Shown in pieces: positions 38,226 to 48,965 of a DNA stretch of 64,000 nt (its first letter is position 1; each line of letters opens with the position of its first letter). The stretch is from NCBI RefSeq assembly GCF_000292915.1, contig NC_018513.1, positions 806,001 to 870,000 of the forward strand, given 5' to 3'. The position numbers and the translations under genes are program-made. The notes below the pieces were generated by a model that made no database searches, was not told the DNA's origin, and worked only from the letters and a program-made list of their open reading frames with translations. This DNA comes from Burkholderia cepacia GG4 (lineage in GTDB: Bacteria; Pseudomonadota; Gammaproteobacteria; Burkholderiales; Burkholderiaceae).

Positions 38226-39005
38226 TCATTCCGCGATATACACCTGGGTGCCCGCGGCGGCCACCGTGTCGGCCATCTCCGGCGGCAGCGGCTTGTCGGT
38301 GAAAAGCGCGTGCACCTGGCTCAGGTGCCCCTGGCGCACCAGCGCCGGGCGTCCGACTTTCGAATGATCGGCCACGAGGTAGACCGTGCGCGCGTGCTGC
38401 ATGATCGCCTCGGCGACGCGCACCTCGCGCGTGTCGAAGTCGCGCAGCGTGCCGTCGGCCTCGATCGCCGACGTGCCGATGATCGCGTAGTCGACCTTGA
38501 ACTGGCGGATGAAGTCGATCGCGAGTTCGCCGACGATCCCCTTGTCCCACGGCCGCACGATGCCGCCCGTGATCAGCACCTCGCAGTCGGGGTAGCCGCT
38601 CATCATCGACGCGACGTTCAGGTTGTTCGTGATCACGTGCAGTCCGTGATGGCGGTTCAGTGCGCGCGCAACTTCCTCGGTCGTCGTGCCGAGGTTGATG
38701 AACAGCGAGGCCTGGTCGGGGATGTGCGATGCCGCCAGCGCCGCGATGCGCCGCTTCTCGTCATGGAACATCCGCTGGCGCGCGGTGTACGACACGTTCT
38801 CCGAGCTGGTCGGCAGGCTCGCGCCGCCATGGTAGCGGCGCAGCAGGTTGAGGTCGGCGAGCCAGTTCACGTCGCGGCGGATCGTCTGCGGCGTGACCGC
38901 GAAGTGCGCGGCGAGATCGTCGACGGTCACGAAGCCGTCGCGCTGCACCCATTCGAGCAGTTCCTGCTGGCGCGCGTTGAGGGTGAGGCGAGGGTCTCGG
39001 GTCAT
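38226..39005 (-). CDS. glpR: DeoR-family repressor of glycerol metabolism (GlpR)
   Basis: A 259-residue repressor with an N-terminal DeoR helix-turn-helix ('FVTVDDLAAHFAVTPQTIRR') and a C-terminal sugar-phosphate-isomerase-like sensor domain (DeoRC) with 'NLGTTTEEVARAL' and 'VADHSKVGRPA'. Position near glpDKF and the GlpR-like half-sites before glpD argue that it is GlpR, sensing glycerol 3-phosphate. ATG 39005 starts the family-like sequence. It is transcribed in the same direction as glpDKF but separated by two small genes. Confidence 0.92.
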   Translation of the reverse strand: MTRDPRLTLNARQQELLEWVQRDGFVTVDDLAAHFAVTPQTIRRDVNWLADLNLLRRYHGGASLPTSSENVSYTARQRMFHDEKRRIAALAASHIPDQASLFINLGTTTEEVARALNRHHGLHVITNNLNVASMMSGYPDCEVLITGGIVRPWDKGIVGELAIDFIRQFKVDYAIIGTSAIEADGTLRDFDTREVRVAEAIMQHARTVYLVADHSKVGRPALVRQGHLSQVHALFTDKPLPPEMADTVAAAGTQVYIAE

Positions 39006-39228
39006 GGCTCGGCGGTCGGATCGTGAGGCGGAGCAGGTATTGTAAGGGCGGGAAGGGCCTTCGACCGGCCTGCGGCGTATGACTGCCGGGAATTCATGCA
39101 GAAAGCGCATGGATTCATGTGACAAATGAATTTGCGCGATCGCGCGGATCGCGCTGCAATGGCGGACTGTCCGCGCACGCCGATCGTGCGTCCGGCGCGT
39201 TCATTCAGCTTTCGACGAGGTGGAACCG

Positions 39229-40869
39229 ATGACTGGCTTCAACTGGCACAACCCGTATCCGACGACCCGCATTCCGGTGTTCGCGCGCAACGTCGTGTCG
39301 ACGTCGCACCCGCTCGCCGCGCAGGCCGGGCTGCGGATGCTGTGGAAGGGCGGTAATGCCGTCGACGCGGCGCTGGCCGCCGCGGCCGCGATCACGGTGG
39401 TCGAGCCCGTGTCGTGCGGGCTCGGCGGCGACGCGTTCGCGCTCGTGTGGGACGGCGAGCGGCTGTCCGGGCTGAATGCGTCGGGTGTCGCTCCCGCCGC
39501 GTGGAACCCCGACTATTTCCGCAAGCGCCACGGCGAGGATGCGCGCGGCATCGCGAACAAGCCGACCCGCGGCTGGGACACCGTCACGGTGCCGGGCGTG
39601 ATCGCGGGCTGGGAAGCGCTGCATGCGAAGTTCGGTTCGCTGCCGTTCGCGGACCTGCTCGAGCCGGCGATCGAGATTGCCGAGCGCGGCTATTCGGTGT
39701 CGCCGATCGTCGCGCACAAGTGGGCGGCCGCGGTGCCCGAACTGCAGCGCCTGCCGGGCTTCGCCGACACCTTCATGCCGCGCGGGCGTGCGCCGCTCGT
39801 CGGCGAACGCATGTGCCTGCCCGGCCATGCGCAGACCCTGCGCACGCTCGCGAAGGAAGGCGCGCGTGCGTTCTATGAAGGCGCGCTCGCCGAACGGATC
39901 GCGGCGTTCGCGCGCGAAGGCGGCGGCGCGCTGACCGAAGCCGACCTGCGCGCGTACCGGCCGGAGTGGGTCGAGCCGATCGGCAAGCGGTTCGGCCGCC
40001 ACACGATTCACGAGATCCCGCCGAACGGGCAGGGCATCGCCGCGCTGATCGCGCTCGGGATCGCCGAGCATGCGGGCCTGACCGAATGGCCGGTCGATTC
40101 GGTCGACTCGCAGCACCTGCAGATCGAGGCGATGAAGCTCGCGTTCGCGGACGTCTACCGCTACGTCGCCGATCCGCGAGCGATGGACGTGACGCCCGAG
40201 CAGATGCTCGACGATGCGTATCTCGCGGCGCGCGCGAAGCTGATCGATCGCACGCGCGCGACGCACTTCGCCGCCGGCCGCCCGCATTCGGGCGGCACGA
40301 TCTACCTGTCGGCGGCGGACGAGCGCGGGATGATGGTGAGCTTCATCCAGTCGAACTACATGGGCTTCGGTTCGGGGCTCGTGGTGCCTGGCGCGGGCAT
40401 TGCGTTGCAGAACCGCGGGCACGGCTTCTCGATGGACCCGGCATCGCCGAACGTCGTCGCGGGCGGCAAGCGGCCGTTCCATACGATCATCCCGGCGTTC
40501 GTCACCGAGGAAGCCAACGGTCGCACCGAGGCCGTGATGAGCTTCGGCGTGATGGGCGGCGACATGCAGCCGCAGGGCCACCTGCAGACCGCCGTGCGGA
40601 TGCTCGGCTATGGGCAGCAGCCGCAGGCCGCCTGCGATGCGCCGCGCTGGAAGGTCAACCGCGACTTCACGCTCGATGTCGAGGCAACGATGAATCGCGC
40701 GACGATCGATGCGCTCGCGGCACGCGGACATACGATCAAGTCGATCGACGACCCGTACATGGACTTCGGTTCGGGGCAGTTCGTGTGGCGCCTCGATCCG
40801 GACGATCCCGAGCGCGGCTACGTGGCCGCGAGCGACAGCCGTCGCGACGGCCTGGCGGCCGGTTTCTGA
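39229..40869 (+). CDS. Gamma-glutamyltransferase family protein
   Basis: Ntn-hydrolase of the gamma-glutamyltranspeptidase superfamily, 546 residues. Such precursors self-cleave before a nucleophilic Thr; the best candidate is Thr357 in 'SGGTIYLSAADERG', aligned with Thr391 of E. coli Ggt. The N-terminal 'GGNAVDAALAAAAAITVVEP' and 'GLGGDAFALVWDG' are typical. There is no clear signal peptide, unlike periplasmic Ggt, so it may be a cytosolic homologue acting on other gamma-glutamyl amides. ATG 39229 has GAGG eight bases upstream. A terminator follows. Confidence 0.9.
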   Translation: MTGFNWHNPYPTTRIPVFARNVVSTSHPLAAQAGLRMLWKGGNAVDAALAAAAAITVVEPVSCGLGGDAFALVWDGERLSGLNASGVAPAAWNPDYFRKRHGEDARGIANKPTRGWDTVTVPGVIAGWEALHAKFGSLPFADLLEPAIEIAERGYSVSPIVAHKWAAAVPELQRLPGFADTFMPRGRAPLVGERMCLPGHAQTLRTLAKEGARAFYEGALAERIAAFAREGGGALTEADLRAYRPEWVEPIGKRFGRHTIHEIPPNGQGIAALIALGIAEHAGLTEWPVDSVDSQHLQIEAMKLAFADVYRYVADPRAMDVTPEQMLDDAYLAARAKLIDRTRATHFAAGRPHSGGTIYLSAADERGMMVSFIQSNYMGFGSGLVVPGAGIALQNRGHGFSMDPASPNVVAGGKRPFHTIIPAFVTEEANGRTEAVMSFGVMGGDMQPQGHLQTAVRMLGYGQQPQAACDAPRWKVNRDFTLDVEATMNRATIDALAARGHTIKSIDDPYMDFGSGQFVWRLDPDDPERGYVAASDSRRDGLAAGF

Positions 40870-40894
40870 CGGAACGCTTCCAGTGTGGTGCCCG

Positions 40895-40925
40895 ACGGGC
40901 GGCCGAACGGCCGCCCGTTTTGTTT
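40895..40925 (+). terminator. Rho-independent terminator after the gamma-glutamyltransferase gene
   Basis: A perfect 10-bp stem (ACGGGCGGCC / GGCCGCCCGT) with GAAC loop is followed by TTTTGTTT. Confidence 0.92.
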
Positions 40926-41185
40926 GGTGTGACGCATACCATCGAACCCGCGCAACCGGTTCGAAGAACTCATCTAACGAACTGCAACATGGGCGGCGGA
41001 ACTGCGCGTGTCACGGATGGTCAGTGCTCTGAAGCACGAACATCGAAGTCCGGCTAAGATGCCAGCATGGCTCGGCCGGATGAATCCACGATAAATGCAA
41101 CAAGCAATACGTCGCCTGCGGGCGCGCCGGGCCCGTGCCGAAGGTAAGGGACGGCCGGCCGCGCGACGACTGGGAGCGCACCACC
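40926..41185. other. Intergenic region before the ferritin-like gene
   Basis: Together with the terminator this makes a 316-base gap. I see no gene. GGGAG at 41171-41175 is the ribosome site of the downstream gene; the promoter is not obvious. Confidence 0.45.
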
Positions 41186-42013
41186 ATGGACACCGAAACG
41201 ACGCACGTCATGCCGTGGCGTATCGAGGACATCGACCTGAACCGGATCGATCGTCAGCGCGCCGCCGCGAACGAGGATCTGCTGCTGCTGCTGTGCGCAT
41301 CGTCGTTCATCGAAAGCGGCTCGGATCTCTACACGAGCAACCTGAGCGAGTTCTTCAACGACGATCCGGAAGTCTCCGCGTGGCTCAACAATGCATGGGA
41401 GCATGAGGAACTGCAGCACGGGCGCGCGCTGAAGGCGTACATCGCGCACGTGTGGCCCGAGTTCGACTGGGACACCGCTTTCGCGAATTTCTTCGCCGAG
41501 TATTCGAAGACCTGCTCGGTCGAGGCGTTCGAGAAGACCCGCGCGCTCGAGATGGTCGCGCGCTGCGTCGTCGAGACGGGTACGGCCACGCTCTATCGCG
41601 CGATCAACGAATGCTCGGACGAGCCCGTGCTGAAGGAAATCACCGACAACATCCGCACGGACGAAGTGCGTCACTACAAGCACTTCTTCAAGTTCTTCAA
41701 GAAGTACAACCAGCGCGAGGGGAATGGCCGGCTCGCGGTGCTCGGCGCGCTGATGCGCCGCGTGATGGAAATCAAGAACGAGGATTCGGAGATCGCGCTG
41801 CGCCACGTGTTCGCGATCCGCTATCCGGATCGCGTCGGCGACAGCCAGTACAACCGCGAGCGTGCCGCGCGCATCAGTTCGCTCGTACGGCGCAACCTGT
41901 CGGCCGACATGTGCGTGAAGATGCTGCTCAAGCCGCTCGACCTGCCCGCGAAGATCCAGCCGGGCGTCCACTATCCGCTGGCGAAAATCACGCGGCACGT
42001 GTTCCTGCGCTGA
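41186..42013 (+). CDS. Ferritin-like diiron-carboxylate protein
   Basis: A 275-residue helical protein with two ExxH-type metal motifs in ferritin-like spacing: 'WEHEELQHGRALKAY' near residues 70-84 and 'IRTDEVRHYKHFF' near residues 160-172, plus Glu in 'VVETGTATLYRAI'. This is the ligand set of diiron carboxylate oxidases and ferritin-like proteins. ATG 41186 has GGGAG about ten bases upstream. I recognise the fold but not the reaction; an acyl-ACP desaturase-like or storage role is possible. It stands alone. Confidence 0.75.
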   Translation: MDTETTHVMPWRIEDIDLNRIDRQRAAANEDLLLLLCASSFIESGSDLYTSNLSEFFNDDPEVSAWLNNAWEHEELQHGRALKAYIAHVWPEFDWDTAFANFFAEYSKTCSVEAFEKTRALEMVARCVVETGTATLYRAINECSDEPVLKEITDNIRTDEVRHYKHFFKFFKKYNQREGNGRLAVLGALMRRVMEIKNEDSEIALRHVFAIRYPDRVGDSQYNRERAARISSLVRRNLSADMCVKMLLKPLDLPAKIQPGVHYPLAKITRHVFLR

Positions 42014-42081
42014 GCGTCACCGCGCGGCCCTTCGCGCGTATGCTGCGGCATCATCGTCTGCTTTCCACCGGGGCCGCCATC

Positions 42082-42581
42082 ATGACCGATTCCCATCGCC
42101 ACGCGCTCGAACAATGGACGTTCGATGCGTGGCCGCCGGCCGTCGTCGCGCTGTTCGACGGCACCGCGCTCGAACGCCATGCCGACTTTGCCGCATCGTT
42201 GATCGTCGCGACCGACGACGGCCAGTTGCGCACGACGCTGCTCAGCGTCGGCGAGATCCATGCGCGCGATGCGCGTACGCTGCTGCTCGCGCTATGGCCG
42301 CAATCGCGCGCGGCGCGCGCGCTGGTGCAACGGCGCACGGCTGCGCTGACGCTCGTCGCGGACGGCGCATTCTGGCAGGCACAACTGAGGATCGAGCCGC
42401 TCGAAGGAGAGTTCGGCGGACTGGCCGGATTCGCTGCGACGATCGCGCACGGCGATGCGCAGCGGGTCGGCTATGCGCGTCTCGCGACTGGTGTCACGTT
42501 CGCGCTGGAAGGGGAGCGCGCCGAGGTGCTCGCACGCTGGCAGCGCCAGGTCGAGCACCTGCGGCGCGCGGCCGCGCGGCT

Positions 42582-42588
<7 letters not shown>
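42082..42588 (+). CDS. Putative flavin-binding split-barrel (PNPOx-like) protein
   Basis: A 168-residue soluble protein starting '[14 protein letters not shown]' with alternating beta strands ('[20 protein letters not shown]', '[17 protein letters not shown]') consistent with a pyridoxamine-phosphate-oxidase-like split barrel. ATG 42082 lies 68 bases after the ferritin-like gene, so they may be co-transcribed. Its end overlaps the convergent rhlE by seven bases. The fold assignment is tentative. Confidence 0.6.
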
Positions 42589-44051
<1,463 letters not shown>

Positions 44052-44117
44052 AGATACCACTCTGGAGTTTTATGATCGGCGACGCCTCGCGCGGCCTGCG
44101 CGGGGAACTGGCGTCGC

Positions 44118-44161
44118 AAAAAGCAAAGGGGCGCGGCTGCGGTTTCCCGCAGCCGCGCCCC
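44118..44161 (-). terminator. Strong terminator downstream of the cytochrome c genes
   Basis: A perfect 15-bp stem (44128-44142 with 44147-44161) with a four-base loop. On the minus strand it is followed by TTTGCTTTTTGCG, ending the cytochrome transcript. Confidence 0.92.
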
Positions 44162-44180
44162 CGTTTGTGTCGCGCGCTAT

Positions 44181-45479
44181 TTAGTCAAGCGGCGCGGAAC
44201 GCAGGTCGCTCACCTGTTGCGGCGAGATCGGCGTACCGTTGTTGCCCCACGACATCCGGATATAGGTTACCACCGCCGCGACTTCCTGGTTCGACAGCGA
44301 CTGTGCGAACGGCGGCATCCCGTACGGACGCGGATTCTTGAACGTGCTCGGCGGATAGCCACCGTTCAGCACCATGCGGATCGGGTTGACTGCCGATTCC
44401 ATCACGATCGAGTGGTTGCCCGCGAGCGGCGGATACGCCGGCGGCTTGCCCGAGCCGGTTGCAGCGTGGCAGGTCGCGCAGTTGTCCGCGTAGATCTTCT
44501 TGCCCTGGTCGAACAGCGTGTTGCCGAACTGCTTCGACGGCTCGTACTGCATGTTCTTCGGCGCTTCAGCCTTCTGCGGGATCGACTTCAGGTACGTCGA
44601 CATCGCGCGCGTATCTTCGTCGTTCATGTACTGGAGGCTGTTGTGCACGACGTCGGCCATCGGGCCGAATACCGCGCCCTGGTTCGACACGCCGGCCTGC
44701 AGCAGGTTGGACAGCTCTTCCACGTGCCAGTCGCCGAGGCCGAGTTCCTTGTCGTTCGTCAGCGACGGCGCATACCAGTTCTGCAGCGGGATCAGGCCGC
44801 CCGCGAAGGCCGCCGAGTTCACCGGGCCGCCCATCATGTTGATCGACGTGTGGCACATCGAGCAGTGGCCGAGGCCTTCGACGAGGTAAGCACCGCGGTT
44901 CCATTCGACCGACTTGGTCGGATCCGCCTTGTACTCGCCTTCCTTGAAGAACAGCGTGCGCCAGCCGATCAGCAGGTTGCGGTTGTTGAACGGGAACTTC
45001 AGTTCGTGCGGACGGCTCGGCACCGATACCGGCGGGACCGAACGCAGGTACGCGTAGATCGCGTCCGAATCGGCGCGCGTGACCTTCGTGTAGCTCGCGA
45101 ACGGGAAGCCCGGGTAGAGCAGGCTGCCGTCCTTCGAACGACCGGTGTGCATTGCGCGGTAGAAGTCGTCCGACGTCCACTTGCCGATGCCGTCCTTGTC
45201 GTCCGGCGTGATGTTCGGCGTGTACATCGTGCCGAACGGCGTCGCCATCGGCAGGCCGCCCGCGAACGACTTGCCGCCGCGCACGGTATGGCACGCGATA
45301 CAGTCGCCGACGCGCGCGAGGTATTCGCCCTTCTTGATCTGCGCGGCCTGGTCGGCCGGCGTGGCCGCGACGGCGGAAGCGCCGTGCAGCGTGTCGTTGC
45401 CCGGCCACAGGACCGGCACGAGGGCGGCGGCCGCGACGATCGCGACAGCCGAGAGTGCAAACAAGGACTTGCGTTTCAT
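44181..45479 (-). CDS. Triheme cytochrome c (alcohol/gluconate dehydrogenase cytochrome-subunit type)
   Basis: A 432-residue periplasmic protein with an N-terminal signal/anchor ('SLFALSAVAIVAAAALVPVL') and three heme sites CIACH, CSMCH and CATCH at about residues 60, 205 and 335. The architecture matches the cytochrome subunit of membrane alcohol, gluconate or aldehyde dehydrogenases, which pass electrons to quinone or an oxidase. No flavin or PQQ catalytic subunit is next to it. It follows a diheme cytochrome by 19 bases, so the two are probably a unit. Confidence 0.9.
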   Translation of the reverse strand: MKRKSLFALSAVAIVAAAALVPVLWPGNDTLHGASAVAATPADQAAQIKKGEYLARVGDCIACHTVRGGKSFAGGLPMATPFGTMYTPNITPDDKDGIGKWTSDDFYRAMHTGRSKDGSLLYPGFPFASYTKVTRADSDAIYAYLRSVPPVSVPSRPHELKFPFNNRNLLIGWRTLFFKEGEYKADPTKSVEWNRGAYLVEGLGHCSMCHTSINMMGGPVNSAAFAGGLIPLQNWYAPSLTNDKELGLGDWHVEELSNLLQAGVSNQGAVFGPMADVVHNSLQYMNDEDTRAMSTYLKSIPQKAEAPKNMQYEPSKQFGNTLFDQGKKIYADNCATCHAATGSGKPPAYPPLAGNHSIVMESAVNPIRMVLNGGYPPSTFKNPRPYGMPPFAQSLSNQEVAAVVTYIRMSWGNNGTPISPQQVSDLRSAPLD

Positions 45480-45498
45480 TGTGTCTGTCTCCCTTGCC

Positions 45499-46263
45499 TT
45501 ATTGCGGTTCGCTGCCGCAGGCGAGCGGAGTCTTCATCGAACGCGCCGGGGCCGGCACGGGGTTGGCGGGCGCCGGTTGCGCGGCGAGCCATGCGGTCAC
45601 GGCGGTCACGTCTTCGTCCGACAGCTTCGACGCGATGTCGTGCATGCAGTCAGGCGCCTTCGCGTGGCGGTTGCCCGAGCGCCATGCGCCGAGCTGTGCG
45701 CTCAGGTAATCGGCGTGCAGGCCGACGAGGCCCGGGATCGCCGGCTGCATGCCGGTCAGCCCTGCGCCGTGGCAGGCCACGCAGGCCGGCAGCTTGCGGG
45801 ACGGGTCGCCTTGCGTGACGAGCTGCTTGCCGCGCGCGAGCGTCGCGGCCGGCAGCGTCGGCTTGGCCGGCGTCGGGTACGGCGGACGCTCGGCCGAGAA
45901 GTGCTCGGCGATCTCTTTCAGGTAATCGTCGTTCAGGTACGTCAGCAGGTAGTTCATCGGCGGGTACTTGCGCCGGCCGTCACGGAAGTTGACGAGCTGG
46001 TTGTACAGGTAGTCCGCCGGTTTGCCGGCAAGCCGCGGGAAATAGTCGTTGTCCGTACCCTGGCCGTGAACGCCATGGCATGCAGTACAGCCGCGCACGC
46101 GCTCGGCCATCGTATCGGGTGCCTTGAGCGGCGCCTGCTGGGCGTGCGCTTGCTCCGTGGGCTTGGTCTGCGCTTGGGCAGCGCTCGTAAGGCCCGCGCC
46201 ACCGATCAACAGAACGGCGAGCAACGGACGGAAGAGGCGTCTTGAAGACACACGAGACTCCAT
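45499..46263 (-). CDS. Diheme cytochrome c (c4-like)
   Basis: A 254-residue exported protein with a signal peptide ending near 'TSAAQAQ', and two heme motifs, CTACH near residue 62 and CVACH near residue 163, spaced as in cytochrome c4. A Pro/Ala-rich tail ends with a lone cysteine. It is first of a two-gene unit with the triheme cytochrome. Probably an electron carrier to a terminal oxidase. Confidence 0.9.
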   Translation of the reverse strand: MESRVSSRRLFRPLLAVLLIGGAGLTSAAQAQTKPTEQAHAQQAPLKAPDTMAERVRGCTACHGVHGQGTDNDYFPRLAGKPADYLYNQLVNFRDGRRKYPPMNYLLTYLNDDYLKEIAEHFSAERPPYPTPAKPTLPAATLARGKQLVTQGDPSRKLPACVACHGAGLTGMQPAIPGLVGLHADYLSAQLGAWRSGNRHAKAPDCMHDIASKLSDEDVTAVTAWLAAQPAPANPVPAPARSMKTPLACGSEPQ

Positions 46264-46641
46264 GTTTATTCGTCGGGGACCTTGTCCGGGCTACGATCGG
46301 CTCGGCGCATGGACGGCAGGACAGCCGGGCTGCTGCGACGCGGCATTCTATCATCGATGGGTAATGACGGCTATTTGGCAAAAGGACATCGGTTCCTGTC
46401 TGTTTGCGACTTGCGACAATTTGACGCGCTTTATGCTCTGGTCGTGTGAACCGGCGTGCGCTTTGACCATCGAAGACCGTACACTCGCGGGTCGCGCGGC
46501 GCCGCCTCCGCCGCAGACCCAGTCATTTCTCCCGTTTCCGGAATCATCGATGACGTTTTCTACCGTGCCGTTGCCGCCTTCCCGTTGCTGTTCCGCCTGT
46601 CGTCACGCGACCGGCCTGCCGTTTCAGGGAGGGCGCGCGCG
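46264..46641. other. Divergent intergenic region between the cytochromes and the CopD-like gene
   Basis: A 378-base region with lower GC near 46350-46450, where promoters for both directions are likely. I find no clear consensus pair, repeat or RNA. Confidence 0.4.
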
Positions 46642-47574
46642 ATGAAGGTCGACAGCTTGTGGATCGGGCAGGTCGCGCTCGGCGCGCTGATGGACGCGAC
46701 GTTCGCGATGGCGATCGGCTCGGCGCTGCTCAAGGCATGGCTCGGCAAGGACGGTGCACGGCCGGTCGTCGCGCCGTCGCACCCGGCATGGCTGCGCGCG
46801 CAACATTCGCTGGTCGCGGCGGCGCTGGCGCTCGTGCTCGCCGATCTCGGCTGGCTGCTGTACGAAGCCGCGTCGATGAGCGGCACGGGGCTCGGCGGCG
46901 CGTTCGCCGCGATCCCGACCATGCTGACGCAGACGCACGCGGGCTTCGCGTGGAGCGTCGCGTTCGTCGGCGCGGTGGTGCTCGCGATCGTCGCGCTCGC
47001 GAAGCCGGACGGCCCGCTCGCGCACGCGGTGCTGTGGCTCGCGGTGATCGTGGTCGCGGCCGGCAAGGCGTCGCTCGGCCATGCGGCCGACACGGGCGCG
47101 CTGTCCGCGGCGGTCGGCGTGCAGACGCTGCACCTGCTCGCCACCGCGGTGTGGGGCGGCCTCGTGCTCGCGGGCGGGCTCGCGGTGCTGCCGGTGCTCG
47201 GCTCGTCGGTCGCGCGCGGCGGGCTGATCCGAATCGGTCAGCAACTGTCGCGTACGTCGGTGATCGCGGTCGTATTCGTGCTCGGCACGGGTGTGCTCAA
47301 TGCGCTGCGCGGGCTCGGCGGCTCGCTCGCGCCGCTCGACGGCAGCACGTGGGGGCGCGTGCTGTTGCTCAAGCTGCTGCTCGTCTCGCTCGCGCTCGTG
47401 CTCGGCGGGCTGAACCGCTTCTCCGCGCTGCCGCGCCTGCGCCGCACCGCGTCGACCGAGGATGCGCACACGTTCCGCAATATCCTGCATCTCGAGGCGC
47501 TGACGATAATCGGCGTGTTCATCGCGGCCGCGGTGCTGTCGTTCAGCGTGCCGGGGTTCGCGGCGCTCGGCTGA
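46642..47574 (+). CDS. CopD-family copper-transport membrane protein
   Basis: A 310-residue polytopic membrane protein with about eight transmembrane helices. Small-residue-rich helices and conserved histidines ('QTHAGFAWS', 'ASLGHAADTGALS', 'LHLLATAVWGGLVLAGG') mark the CopD domain, thought to import copper across the inner membrane. ATG 46642 has GGGAGGG about ten bases upstream. No CopC partner adjoins. The neighbouring cytochromes fit a copper/oxidase context only loosely. Confidence 0.85.
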   Translation: MKVDSLWIGQVALGALMDATFAMAIGSALLKAWLGKDGARPVVAPSHPAWLRAQHSLVAAALALVLADLGWLLYEAASMSGTGLGGAFAAIPTMLTQTHAGFAWSVAFVGAVVLAIVALAKPDGPLAHAVLWLAVIVVAAGKASLGHAADTGALSAAVGVQTLHLLATAVWGGLVLAGGLAVLPVLGSSVARGGLIRIGQQLSRTSVIAVVFVLGTGVLNALRGLGGSLAPLDGSTWGRVLLLKLLLVSLALVLGGLNRFSALPRLRRTASTEDAHTFRNILHLEALTIIGVFIAAAVLSFSVPGFAALG

Positions 47575-47706
47575 CGGCTGGCGCGGGGCGGCGCAGGGCC
47601 GGCCGCCTGCGCGTGCCGCGGATGCAAACACGGCCGCTTGTCGGGCAGTCGTGTCGAAGTCGATGCGCGGCGTGCCCGCCGCGCAACTCGACTATCTCAC
47701 CACCGG

Positions 47707-48855
47707 TCACCATTCGGCGACGCTGCCGTCTGCGTGGCGCCACACCGGATTGCGCCAGCGGTGGCCCGTCTGCGCCATCTCGCGCACCTTCTCCTCGTTG
47801 ACGTCGATGCCGAGCCCCGGGCCCTGCGGGATCGCGACGAAGCCGTCTTCGTAGCGGAACACCTCGGGGTTGCGCAGGTAGTCGAGCAGGTCGTTGCCCT
47901 GGTTGTAGTGGATGCCGAGGCTCTGCTCCTGGATGAACGCGTTGTAGCTGACCGCGTCGAGCTGCAGGCACGCGGCCAGCGCGATCGGGCCGAGCGGGCA
48001 GTGCAGCGCAAGTGCGACGTCATAGCTTTCCGCGAGCGTCGCGATCTTGCGGCACTCGGTGATGCCGCCCGCGTGCGACGCGTCGGGCTGGATGATGTCG
48101 ACGTAGCCGCCCGCGAGGATGTGCTTGAAGTCCCAGCGCGAGTAAAGCCGTTCGCCGAGCGCGATCGGCGTGTTGGTCTGGTTGACGATGTCGCGCAACG
48201 CCTCGGCATTCTCCGACAGCACCGGCTCCTCGATGAACATCAGCTTGTACGGATCGAGCTCCTTCGCGAGCACCTTCGCCATCGGCTTGTGCACGCGGCC
48301 GTGGAAATCGACGCCGATCCCGACGTGCGGGCCGACCGCGTCGCGCACCGCCGCAACGTTGGCGATCACCTGTTCGACCTTGTCGTAGGTGTCGACGATC
48401 TGCAACTCCTCGGAGCCGTTCATCTTCACCGCCTTGAAGCCGCGCTCGACCACCGCGCGCGCGTTGTTCGCAACGTCGCTCGGGCGGTCGCCGCCGATCC
48501 ACGAATACACCTTGATGCGATCGCGCACCTGCCCGCCGAGCAGCGCGTGCACCGGCACGCCGTGATGCTTGCCCTTGATGTCCCACAACGCCTGGTCGAC
48601 GCCCGCGATCGCGCTCATCATGATCGGGCCGCCGCGGTAGAAGCCGGCGCGATACATCACCTGCCAGTGATCCTCGATCAGCAGCGGGTCGCGGCCGACC
48701 AGGTAGTCGGCGAGCTCCTGCACGGCGGCCTCGACCGTATGCGCGCGTCCTTCGACGATCGGCTCGCCCCAGCCGACGATCCCTTCGTCGGTTTCGATCT
48801 TGAGGAACAGCCAGCGCGGCGGGACGACGAAGGTTTCGAGGCGGGTGATTTTCAT
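47707..48855 (-). CDS. dgoD: D-galactonate dehydratase
   Basis: Enolase-superfamily enzyme dehydrating D-galactonate to 2-keto-3-deoxygalactonate. The 382-residue protein contains the GalD hallmarks: '[10 protein letters not shown]', the Mg ligand and base in '[13 protein letters not shown]', '[10 protein letters not shown]' and the catalytic His in '[13 protein letters not shown]'. It diverges from a GntR regulator, 110 bases away. The kinase and aldolase of the pathway are not in the window. Confidence 0.96.
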   Translation of the reverse strand: MKITRLETFVVPPRWLFLKIETDEGIVGWGEPIVEGRAHTVEAAVQELADYLVGRDPLLIEDHWQVMYRAGFYRGGPIMMSAIAGVDQALWDIKGKHHGVPVHALLGGQVRDRIKVYSWIGGDRPSDVANNARAVVERGFKAVKMNGSEELQIVDTYDKVEQVIANVAAVRDAVGPHVGIGVDFHGRVHKPMAKVLAKELDPYKLMFIEEPVLSENAEALRDIVNQTNTPIALGERLYSRWDFKHILAGGYVDIIQPDASHAGGITECRKIATLAESYDVALALHCPLGPIALAACLQLDAVSYNAFIQEQSLGIHYNQGNDLLDYLRNPEVFRYEDGFVAIPQGPGLGIDVNEEKVREMAQTGHRWRNPVWRHADGSVAEW

Positions 48856-48944
48856 GGCGCGAGTCTCCAGGGTTGACCGGCGCGGACGTGCGGATGCGGC
48901 GCCGGTCGAGTACGTGGCGGTTATCCTAGCGCAGCCCGATAAAA

Positions 48945-48962
48945 AATAGTATTAATAGTATT
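48945..48962. repeat. Tandem 9-bp repeat in the dgoD-regulator intergenic region
   Basis: AATAGTATT occurs twice head to tail in an AT-rich patch immediately before the regulator. It may be an operator of the divergent GntR protein or part of the promoter. Confidence 0.75.
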
Positions 48963-48965
48963 ATT

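Noticed and set aside
47590..47612. Inverted repeat between the CopD-like gene and dgoD as a terminator
   Set aside because: The GCGCAGG/CCTGCGC arms have no T-run on either side, so the evidence is too weak.
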